Shown here: one piece after another, positions 7,775 through 14,218 of the stretch
Position numbering within the stretch: the first letter of the stretch is position 1
Layout: each line of letters opens with the position of its first letter
Notes under the pieces: generated by a model
Told to the model about the DNA's origin: nothing
Databases searched by the model: none
Seen by the model: only the letters and a program-made list of their open reading frames with translations
Assembly (NCBI GenBank): GCA_031424795.1
Contig: JANPIC010000118.1
Span: forward strand, 1 to 24,322
Reading direction: 5' to 3'
Source: Aalborgiella sp031424795
GTDB taxonomy: Bacteria; Pseudomonadota; Gammaproteobacteria; Burkholderiales; Burkholderiaceae_C
DNA: 24,322 nucleotides
Translations under genes and position numbers: made by a program

Positions 7775-8491
7775 ATGTTTAGCTCCGCACAACAAATAAA
7801 ACAAGTTATAAAACCGAGACTGCTGCTGCGAAAGCTGCTGGCTTCTGCCATATTGACGTTGGGTCTTGGCGCTATTCAGCCCGCCTTTGCCCTCAATTCC
7901 GAAACGCCTGCGCCTGTTGATGACATGCAGGCTCTTTTGGTCAGCAAAGGCATTTTGTCGAAAATTGGCGGGCAAATTGCTCAAAAAGGCGAACTAATCG
8001 TCAACGTTGGCCAAAGTGTCACGCAATCTGTCGTTCAACAAGTTGGTCAAGTCGGTGAACGCACTGGCGACTTGGTCAGCGCTGCCATCGGTTTTCTAGG
8101 CATTCCCTACCTGCGCGGCGGCAACAGCGCTGAAACTGGCTTCGATTGCAGCGGCTTTGTACGCGCCATTTACAAAGAAACCATAGGATTGGTACTCCCT
8201 CGTAGTGCTGACCAGCAAGCCAACGCCACCCAAAAAATCGACAAAAGCGAGCTAAAACCAGGCGATTTGGTGTTTTTCAACACCATGAAGCGCACTTTTA
8301 GCCATGTGGGTATCTACTTGGGTGAAGGTAAATTCATCCATTCACCCCGCTCTGGCTCCAGCGTGCGTATTGAAGACATGCGCATTCCCTATTGGAATGT
8401 GCGCTTTGATGGTGCTAGGCGTGTGCAAGGCGACACGATGGATGCATCCATCATACAAACGCTGAAAACAGCCGACACGGCGACCCGTTAA
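7775..8491 (+). CDS. Exported NlpC/P60-family cell-wall peptidase
   Basis: A 238-aa protein with a C-terminal NlpC/P60 domain from about residue 105. Catalytic residues are clear: Cys125 (DCSGFVR), His177 (SHVGIYLG) and His189 (FIHSPRSG). The family hydrolyses D-gamma-glutamyl-meso-diaminopimelate or related peptidoglycan links in the periplasm. The N-terminus has a basic stretch, a hydrophobic core and an AFA site, giving a long signal peptide of about 40 residues. The start at 7775 is the first ATG; the frame also offers a TTG at 7730 that would add 15 residues before an already long signal region, and neither has a strong ribosome site. The gene follows the transglutaminase on the same strand, but the 72-base gap does not prove an operon. 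Confidence 0.88.
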   Translation: MFSSAQQIKQVIKPRLLLRKLLASAILTLGLGAIQPAFALNSETPAPVDDMQALLVSKGILSKIGGQIAQKGELIVNVGQSVTQSVVQQVGQVGERTGDLVSAAIGFLGIPYLRGGNSAETGFDCSGFVRAIYKETIGLVLPRSADQQANATQKIDKSELKPGDLVFFNTMKRTFSHVGIYLGEGKFIHSPRSGSSVRIEDMRIPYWNVRFDGARRVQGDTMDASIIQTLKTADTATR

Positions 8492-8503
8492 GCACATCTT
8501 TAC

Positions 8504-8569
8504 GCTATTCATTCAATAGCATTTGAGGCAATAAATACGCCGGCTAAAGGCATATTTAACAGGTAAATT
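8504..8569 (+). repeat. Intergenic hairpin repeat, copy 2
   Basis: It begins with a perfect 6-bp hairpin, GCTATT (8504-8509) and AATAGC (8515-8520), with a CATTC loop. It continues into the 21-bp core (8526-8546) identical to copy 1 and the TATTTAA block. It ends 3 bases before the start codon of the Cys/His-rich protein, so the AGG in its tail may serve as that gene's ribosome site. Confidence 0.85.
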
Positions 8570-8572
8570 TAT

Positions 8573-9166
8573 ATGAATGAAAATATAGCAAAAATACTCA
8601 GCCAAATGGCTGAGCTAGAAGATGAATTGCGCACCGCCGTTCATGAACAAGAAAGCAAAATATTCTTTGTCATCAAAGGCAAGCGTGTCGAGTTTGAAAG
8701 CACCGTCAAAGCCGCACATCGCAAGTTAAGAAACAACTTCTTTCGCTGGTTGGTCACCAACCGCCCGCAAAACTTGATCACGGGCCCCATCATCTACAGC
8801 ATGATTTTCCCGATGGTGCTGTTTGACTTGTGCGTCAGCTTCTACCAAGTCACCTGCTTCCCTATTTATGGCATCGATAAAGTCAAACGTTCAGACTACA
8901 TGGTTTTCGACCGCCATCAGCTAGGCTACCTCAACTTTATCGAAAAATTCCACTGCACTTATTGCGAATACGGCAACGGTTTGATGGGCTATATGAGCGA
9001 AATCCTTGCCCGCACTGAAGAATATTTTTGCCCTATTAAACATGCCCACAAGATTTTGGGTACGCACAAACACTACAACCGATTTTTGGCTTATGGCGAT
9101 GCGGCTGACTATGAGGCTAAGTTAGAGGAATATCGCGTTGGCTTGGGTAAAACCAAGTCGAATTGA
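8573..9166 (+). CDS. Conserved hypothetical protein with a C-terminal Cys/His-rich putative metal site
   Basis: A 197-aa protein with no function I can name, though I recall homologues in many proteobacteria with the same YGNGL and CPIKHAH segments. Residues 1-60 are charged and helical (possibly coiled coil at 5-30). Residues 68-100 are hydrophobic enough for one membrane segment. The last third clusters possible metal ligands: His127, Cys128, Cys131, Cys153, His157, His159, His165 and His167. The spacing C-x2-C ... C-x3-H-x-H suits a zinc or iron site. The ATG follows repeat copy 2 directly, with AGG about 9 bases upstream. It is the last plus-strand gene of the stretch that begins with the ATP-grasp gene; any functional link to that cluster is speculation. 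Confidence 0.85.
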   Translation: MNENIAKILSQMAELEDELRTAVHEQESKIFFVIKGKRVEFESTVKAAHRKLRNNFFRWLVTNRPQNLITGPIIYSMIFPMVLFDLCVSFYQVTCFPIYGIDKVKRSDYMVFDRHQLGYLNFIEKFHCTYCEYGNGLMGYMSEILARTEEYFCPIKHAHKILGTHKHYNRFLAYGDAADYEAKLEEYRVGLGKTKSN

Positions 9167-9208
9167 GCAAGCTTGCGTTTATGCTTATTCTTACGCTTCG
9201 CCTGGCGC

Positions 9209-10009
9209 TTAATCTTTAAAACCTTGCACCGTATCCCAAGCCACCTGTTGTAAGTGTTTCGCCGTTTCAGCCGGCAAACCTGCTGTGTAGGTATTGCCAA
9301 CCGGGTTTTGCTTGAACAGCGACGCCAGTACAACATTAGCTGCTAAGTAAGTTCCCGCCAAACTTGGGTGACGCTTGTCCTCCACATACAAATTCAATTC
9401 TGGCTTGATTTTGATGGAGTTTGCAAACGCTAAGCCAGCCGGAATCACTTGCGCATTGTTTGCCTTGCCTGCTTTGACATATTCGGTTTGCAATTGCTGC
9501 GTCATTTCTGGCATATCTTGGTATGCCCAAGATGAAAACAAGACAGGCTCAGCACCATAGCTTCGCACGGTTGCACTGTGCTTTTTTGCGTATTCATAAA
9601 ACACTGATTGCAATTGTGGGTGAATAGGGCATTGGCTGCAATCCATCATGATTACCGCGTCAAACGGACGGTCAAAGGTATTGAACTTAACCACGTTTCC
9701 AGGCAAAAATGAATAACTGCCAACCCCGCCCGGCTTGAAATGCGCTGACACATCATGCCAATTGATGCCTGAGCCGCTGATGGTGGCCGAGGTTTGCCGA
9801 ATTCCCGTCACCTTTGCCGCATTGAGCAAGTTACCCACGTGGCCATGCATGGAATTGTTGTAATAAAAGAAGCTGTTGCCAACCCATAACACGGACTTTG
9901 GCGCGCCATCAGCACTTGAATAACCTGCTTTTTGTGGTGCTGTGCCACAAGCAGTTAGGGCTGCAACAACAGCAAGTGCACCCAAAAACTTCATTGTTAA
10001 AAGCTTCAT
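9209..10009 (-). CDS. SGNH/GDSL-like hydrolase lipoprotein
   Basis: A 266-aa exported lipoprotein: the signal peptide ends in the lipobox LTAC with lipidation at Cys21. The mature protein has SGNH hydrolase landmarks: the nucleophile Ser46 in LWVGNSFFYYNN and the C-terminal Asp211-x-x-His214 pair in EDKRHPS. The fold suggests an esterase or acetylhydrolase on cell-surface material, but the substrate is unknown. The oxyanion Gly and Asn positions are not obvious, and a DCSQC segment at 123-127 is unusual. The start at 10009 has a GGAA ribosome site 7 bases upstream; a second Met at residue 6 is possible. It is convergent with the Cys/His-rich protein gene and stands alone. Confidence 0.82.
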   Translation of the reverse strand: MKLLTMKFLGALAVVAALTACGTAPQKAGYSSADGAPKSVLWVGNSFFYYNNSMHGHVGNLLNAAKVTGIRQTSATISGSGINWHDVSAHFKPGGVGSYSFLPGNVVKFNTFDRPFDAVIMMDCSQCPIHPQLQSVFYEYAKKHSATVRSYGAEPVLFSSWAYQDMPEMTQQLQTEYVKAGKANNAQVIPAGLAFANSIKIKPELNLYVEDKRHPSLAGTYLAANVVLASLFKQNPVGNTYTAGLPAETAKHLQQVAWDTVQGFKD

Positions 10010-10086
10010 CTTATGTTCCGTTTTTGTTCAAAGTACTTAGAGTTTAAAGTGAGGCTAGTGACTTTGAGATTGGTGTTTTCCCTTTT

Positions 10087-10124
10087 AAAAAGCAAAAAGC
10101 CCGAACCTATGAGGTGCGGGCTTT
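10087..10124 (-). terminator. Intrinsic terminator downstream of the Bug-type binding protein gene
   Basis: On the minus strand an 8-bp stem (AAAGCCCG / CGGGCTTT, plus-strand 10096-10103 and 10117-10124) is extended, past one mismatch, by ACCT/AGGT with a 3-base loop. It is followed by TTTTTGCTTTTT. It lies 31 bases after the stop codon at 10156. The T tract favours minus-strand termination; the plus side has only short T runs. Confidence 0.88.
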
Positions 10125-10155
10125 GCTTTGAAGCTTAGATCATTTGGCTACACCT

Positions 10156-11133
10156 CTAATCGAGGCTGATATTTTTCCGCTTGACCAGTTCTTGGTAGAT
10201 TTTGCCCTTAGCTTCGGCATTCTGGCGAATCTGGTCGGGTGACCAAGTGATGGTCTCGAAGGCGAAGGTGTCAAACTTGGCTTTGACGTCTGGGTCGGCC
10301 AGCACTTTCAACACGTCGGCGTGGATTTTGGCCTTAACGTCGGCCGCAATGCCTTTGGGCGCAAGTAGTGACACGAAAGAATTGACTTCAAAACCGGCTG
10401 GACCACCGGCCTCGGCCATGGTGGGTACATTGGGCATTTGTGGCACGCGCTTGGCTGAAGCGACGGCGATGTAGCGCAGTTTTCCGGCCTTGAAAATGCC
10501 TTGGCTGGAAGGAATGCTGCCAAAGCTCCATTGCAACTCACCCGAGCCAATCGACGTGAACAGTTGTGACGTTTCACGGAAGGCAACGTGTGTCATCGCT
10601 ATGCCGCTGAGCAGTTCCAATTGCTCGCCGCCCAGATGGCCAGGACTGCCGATGCCCCATGAGCCGAAGTTGACAGCGTTAGGCGCAGCTTTGGCTGCAC
10701 CAATCAAGTCCTTCATATTCTGCCACTTGGAATCGGTGGGGACAGCGACGAAAAACGGGGTGCGGAACAACGGTGCGACTGGGTCAAAGTTATTCAAGGT
10801 GACGTAACCTTTGGCTTTGTACAACAGCGGCAAGGCGGAAAGATGTTCGCTGTCAAACTGCACCAAGGTATAACCGTCAGCCGGCGCGCGTTGCGAGGCT
10901 TCGATAGCAATAAAGCCACCGCCACCTGGTTTGTTGTTGATCAGCACCGGTTGACCCCAGAGTTTGGACAGTTTTTCAGACACTTGGCGCAAGACGGCAT
11001 CTGGGCCGCTTCCAGCAGGAAATGCTGTGAATATGGTCACCGGTTTGGTCGGGAAGCTAGCTTGTTGGGCTAAGGCGGGTAGACAAAGGGCAGCTGCGGT
11101 CAAAACGAGTGTTGTAGATTTAAGGAGTTTCAA
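10156..11133 (-). CDS. Bug-family (TctC-type) tripartite tricarboxylate transporter substrate-binding protein
   Basis: A periplasmic solute-binding protein of 325 aa, the normal Bug size. The signal peptide is KLLKSTTLVLTAAALCLPALAQ, followed by the family start FPTKPVTIFTAFPAGSGPDAVLR. Later segments VNFGSWGIGSPGHLGGE and PNVPTMAEAGGPAGFEV are also typical. I place the start at a TTG ending at 11133, because it begins the signal peptide directly and has GGAA about 8 bases upstream; no ATG is available, and the upstream in-frame candidate at 11193 is also TTG. The gap to mobA is about 56 bases, so cotranscription is likely. Many Bug proteins in Burkholderiales work without their own TctA/TctB permease; none is seen here. 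By context the ligand may be 3-hydroxybenzoate or a related aromatic acid, which is inference. Confidence 0.88.
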   Translation of the reverse strand: MKLLKSTTLVLTAAALCLPALAQQASFPTKPVTIFTAFPAGSGPDAVLRQVSEKLSKLWGQPVLINNKPGGGGFIAIEASQRAPADGYTLVQFDSEHLSALPLLYKAKGYVTLNNFDPVAPLFRTPFFVAVPTDSKWQNMKDLIGAAKAAPNAVNFGSWGIGSPGHLGGEQLELLSGIAMTHVAFRETSQLFTSIGSGELQWSFGSIPSSQGIFKAGKLRYIAVASAKRVPQMPNVPTMAEAGGPAGFEVNSFVSLLAPKGIAADVKAKIHADVLKVLADPDVKAKFDTFAFETITWSPDQIRQNAEAKGKIYQELVKRKNISLD

Positions 11134-11189
11134 AATTATTTCCGAGCGATTATAAAAATAGGTTAAGGGGCAAAAAGGGTTGGTTGCAA

Positions 11190-13166
11190 TCAAGGATTCA
11201 TCATGAAACCGTCAAAGAACGTGGTTAATGATGCGGCCAAGGCATCCGTGTCGTCTAGCGGCAAAACATGGGCGATGTACTGGTCGGGGCGCACGATGAC
11301 CAAGCAGCCGTTTTGGCGGTCGATCTGGCGCAGGTTGTAGATGTTTTGGCTTTCATCATCTAGTGCGCAGAAGGCTTTTTCATAGTCGCGCAGACCGTAG
11401 CGGCCTTTGTGCGGAAACAAAAGATCGGGCATATCGGTGATAGCCAGCTGATGGTGGCTTTGCTGAAACACGGCACGCACATCGAAAACGGCATCTACGT
11501 CCGCACCTGCTGGCGTGTAGCGTTTGAGCGGAGATTGTGGGGACTCACTCAGGTAGTTGCACAGCTTGAGCAGCGGGGAATAAGTGGGCGATGTAGCCTG
11601 TGCTTTATCACTTTTCCCGGCAAATGCAATCAAGCGCCAACGCCCGTCTGCCAGTAAAGTTTGGCCGAGTTGCATCAACTTGCCATCACCCACGCGCAGA
11701 ACTGGTGTGGAATGAAAACGAGTCCCAATCGTCAGCCCTTTCGCCAAGTATTGATGTGTGGATGCGCCAGTAAGCAAGGCAGGCAGGTAACGTGTAGCCG
11801 TGCCCGCTGTGTAGCGACCATGTTGAACAAAGTAGCGCTGCACGGCGCTAGGGTCACTGATCGCTCCCCCACTTGAGCTACCGCTGAGCATAGCCGCCCA
11901 TTCGCGGTCAAAGTCGATGAGATCTTTGGCAACGGCCTGCCGTTCAGCAGAGTACGTGTGCAACAGGCTTGCAGGGCTGCGCCCTTGCAAGACCGCCGCC
12001 AGCTTCCAGCCCAAGTTGAACGCGTCTTGCATCGAGACGTTCATGCCCTGCCCCGCTTTCGGGCTGTGGGTGTGGCAGGCGTCGCCGGCGATGAAGATGT
12101 GCGGCAGACGGGTCGTGACCTTGTCGGCTTGGAGATCATCAAAACGGTCGCACAGCCGCTGGCCAATTTCATAAACTGACCACCATGCGACTTCTTTGAT
12201 ATCCAAGTTATAGGGGTGGAAAATGCGCTTGGCAGCTGCAATCAATTGCTCAATGGTGATGTTGCGGCTGGAGACGCGCTCATTCGGGTTAAGCTTGTCC
12301 AACTCTACATACAAGCGAACCAAATATCCACCTTCTCGCGGAATGATCAAGATGCTGCCCTCGTCCGCCGACTGGATCAACGATTTGAACCGGATGTCTG
12401 GGAAGTCGGTCACGACCAGCACGTCCATCACGCCCCAAGCATGGTTGGCAGAATCGCCTTTCAGTGTGAGCCCAATGGACTGGCGTACAGCGCTGCGCGC
12501 ACCATCGCAGCCCACGACATAACGCGCGCGGATGGTTTCTATGGCGCCATCGTGACCATCGCCCTGCCGTTCAAACTGCGCCGTAACAGAATATGGGTTT
12601 GAAGTATCCGCGTCACGTTCAAGCTTAGCAAGGCGACGGCTATAGCGCGGTACCAGGCGCGATGCCGACTTTTGCATGAGCTCCAGATAAAAGTCATGGA
12701 CACGTGCTTGGTTGAGAATCACGTGTGGCATGTGGGAGAGGCCTTCCTCCACATCAGGTACCCGCCCACTGCGCACAATGCGCTTGCGATCACCGTCCTT
12801 GGCATCATCTGGCTTCCAAAAGGTGGTCTCATTCACCCAATAAGCCTCTTTCAACACGCGGTCAGCAAAACCAAAGGCCTCAAACATTTCCATGGTCCGG
12901 CAGGCGACGCCGTCAGCCTGACCCAGCTGTAAAGGGCCAGGTTTTTGTTCCACGATCACCGTGCGGATGTCTGGAAATGCTGCCAGTTGGGCCGCTAAAG
13001 TCAGTCCAGCTGGGCCGCAGCCCACGATGAGCACATCGGCCTCTGCTGGCAGACTGCGCTCCAAAGCGCCTTGGGCCGTCGTCGCCAACACTGATGAAGC
13101 AGCTGATGCTGAAGCATCTAAAAGACTGGGGTCTCCAGTACGAAATCCGTTCAGGTGAAATTGCAT
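11190..13166 (-). CDS. mobA: 3-hydroxybenzoate 4-monooxygenase (FAD- and NADPH-dependent aromatic hydroxylase)
   Basis: A 658-aa flavoprotein of the phenol hydroxylase-like group, very close to what I recall of Comamonas testosteroni MobA (start MQFHLNGFR, then DVLIVGCGPAGLTLAAQLAA). The FAD motif GCGPAG is at 49-54. The YVVGCDGARS motif and the GDACHTHSPKAGQGMN motif bind FAD further along. The C-terminal 180 residues form the thioredoxin-like dimer domain, ending VVRPDQYIAHVLPL. The reaction converts 3-hydroxybenzoate to protocatechuate, which enters ring cleavage; no cleavage genes are in this window. The start is the ATG at 13166, with AAGGA 5 bases upstream. An in-frame ATG at 13190 would add eight residues and bury that site. 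Phenol 2-monooxygenase is the main alternative, but the N-terminal match favours MobA. Confidence 0.9.
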   Translation of the reverse strand: MQFHLNGFRTGDPSLLDASASAASSVLATTAQGALERSLPAEADVLIVGCGPAGLTLAAQLAAFPDIRTVIVEQKPGPLQLGQADGVACRTMEMFEAFGFADRVLKEAYWVNETTFWKPDDAKDGDRKRIVRSGRVPDVEEGLSHMPHVILNQARVHDFYLELMQKSASRLVPRYSRRLAKLERDADTSNPYSVTAQFERQGDGHDGAIETIRARYVVGCDGARSAVRQSIGLTLKGDSANHAWGVMDVLVVTDFPDIRFKSLIQSADEGSILIIPREGGYLVRLYVELDKLNPNERVSSRNITIEQLIAAAKRIFHPYNLDIKEVAWWSVYEIGQRLCDRFDDLQADKVTTRLPHIFIAGDACHTHSPKAGQGMNVSMQDAFNLGWKLAAVLQGRSPASLLHTYSAERQAVAKDLIDFDREWAAMLSGSSSGGAISDPSAVQRYFVQHGRYTAGTATRYLPALLTGASTHQYLAKGLTIGTRFHSTPVLRVGDGKLMQLGQTLLADGRWRLIAFAGKSDKAQATSPTYSPLLKLCNYLSESPQSPLKRYTPAGADVDAVFDVRAVFQQSHHQLAITDMPDLLFPHKGRYGLRDYEKAFCALDDESQNIYNLRQIDRQNGCLVIVRPDQYIAHVLPLDDTDALAASLTTFFDGFMMNP

Positions 13167-13171
13167 TTTTA

Positions 13172-13176
13172 TCCTT
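13172..13176 (-). promoter_or_regulatory. Ribosome binding site fixing the mobA start
   Basis: AAGGA on the minus strand, 5 bases before the ATG at 13166. It lies inside the reading frame if the upstream ATG (13190) is used, so it decides for the shorter protein, which also begins with the family-typical MQFHLNGF. Confidence 0.8.
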
Positions 13177-13253
13177 CTTTTGTTACCCATTGCTTGAAGT
13201 GCAGTAACTGTCGCAGAGTTGTACTATTCCGTCAAAGCGATTTTTAGAATGAT

Positions 13254-13276
13254 GTGTATGCGTTTTTTATATACAC
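13254..13276. promoter_or_regulatory. LysR-type regulator binding site (T-N11-A box)
   Basis: GTGTAT (13254-13259) and ATACAC (13271-13276) are a perfect 6-bp inverted repeat around exactly 11 bases, giving the T-N11-A pattern of LysR-family sites. It lies in the 125-bp gap between mobA and the divergent LysR gene, 15 bases before the LysR start codon. It could serve both autorepression and activation of mobA. Confidence 0.7.
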
Positions 13277-13291
13277 AGGTACACTCGAGCC

Positions 13292-14191
13292 ATGGCAAAA
13301 CTTGATTTAGACTGGCTCAGCGTTTTTGTAGAAATCTACAAAACCCAAAGCGTTTCACGCGCTGCACAGGCCTTGGGCATGGAGCAAGCCAGCGCTAGCA
13401 TTGCTTTAAATAAGCTGCGCCGCCATTTTGACGACCCTCTTTTTTGCCGTACCTCGGCCGGCATGTCACCTACGCCACGTGCACAAACCATCTATCCCGA
13501 TTTGTTGGAGGCACTGCAGCGGTTAGAGAAGTCACGCGGAAGCAGTAGCGCTTTCTTGCCCCAAGAGTCCAAACGCGAGTTTCGGATTTGCATGACCGAT
13601 ATCAGCGAAATTGTCTTGCTGCCTCGACTCATCAACCACCTACAAACCATAGCACCAGACCTCGTCATCGCGGGTGAGAAGATTTCGCTAGACAGCCGCC
13701 ACAGCTTGGAGTCTGGCGATGTAGATCTGGCGGTAGGTTTTACGCCAGATTTGGAAGCAGGTTTTTACCAGCAGGCCCTGTTTGCGCAAAACTTTGTCTG
13801 TCTCGCATCTGGCAACCACCCACGTATTGGCAACAAACTCACACTCAAGGGATTCTCAAACGAGGGGCATATCCAAGTCATATCGTCTGGCACGGGTCAT
13901 TCGATTGTGGATAAAGTATTGGCAAAAAACAAAATAGACCGCCGCATCGTGCTGCGCGTGCCCAGCTACTTGGGCGTGGCGCGTATCGTGTCGCAAACAG
14001 AGTTTTTGGTCATCGTGCCACGCCAGCTAGGCCATGCGCTAGAGCAACAAGAAAACGTAAAGGTACTAGAGCCGCCCATGCTGCTGCCCAGTTATAAGGT
14101 CAAACAGCATTGGCACGAACGCTACAACCAAGACGCTGGTAATGTCTGGCTGCGCAAAACCATGTCCGACCTTTTTACAGGCAACGGCTGA
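13292..14191 (+). CDS. LysR-family transcriptional regulator, probable regulator of mobA
   Basis: A 299-aa LysR regulator. The winged helix-turn-helix covers about residues 5-64 (SVSRAAQALGMEQASASIALNKLRRHFDDPLF). The effector domain runs from about residue 93 (FRICMTDISEIVLLPRL), a sequence style seen in the NahR/NodD-like aromatic branch. It is divergent from mobA across 125 bp that contain a T-N11-A box, the classical arrangement for a regulator responding to a substrate of the adjacent pathway, here presumably 3-hydroxybenzoate. As I recall, the C. testosteroni mob genes are controlled by a MarR-type protein, MobR, so this would be a different control scheme. The last codons lie 27 bases from the convergent lpdA stop. 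Confidence 0.9.
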   Translation: MAKLDLDWLSVFVEIYKTQSVSRAAQALGMEQASASIALNKLRRHFDDPLFCRTSAGMSPTPRAQTIYPDLLEALQRLEKSRGSSSAFLPQESKREFRICMTDISEIVLLPRLINHLQTIAPDLVIAGEKISLDSRHSLESGDVDLAVGFTPDLEAGFYQQALFAQNFVCLASGNHPRIGNKLTLKGFSNEGHIQVISSGTGHSIVDKVLAKNKIDRRIVLRVPSYLGVARIVSQTEFLVIVPRQLGHALEQQENVKVLEPPMLLPSYKVKQHWHERYNQDAGNVWLRKTMSDLFTGNG

Positions 14192-14218
14192 ACACCTGAA
14201 CATCCAGCCGCTCTTAAA

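Noticed and set aside
9167..9176. GCAAGCTTGC palindrome between convergent genes
   Set aside because: A 10-base palindrome with no loop or T tract; too short to call a terminator or operator.
13167..13190. Longer mobA start at 13190
   Set aside because: It would place the AAGGA ribosome site inside the coding region and add eight basic residues before the family-typical MQFHLNGF start.
14185..14210. Bidirectional terminator between the LysR gene and lpdA
   Set aside because: CGGCTG and CAGCCG can pair, but the 14-base loop and the absence of a T tract on either side make an intrinsic terminator unlikely.
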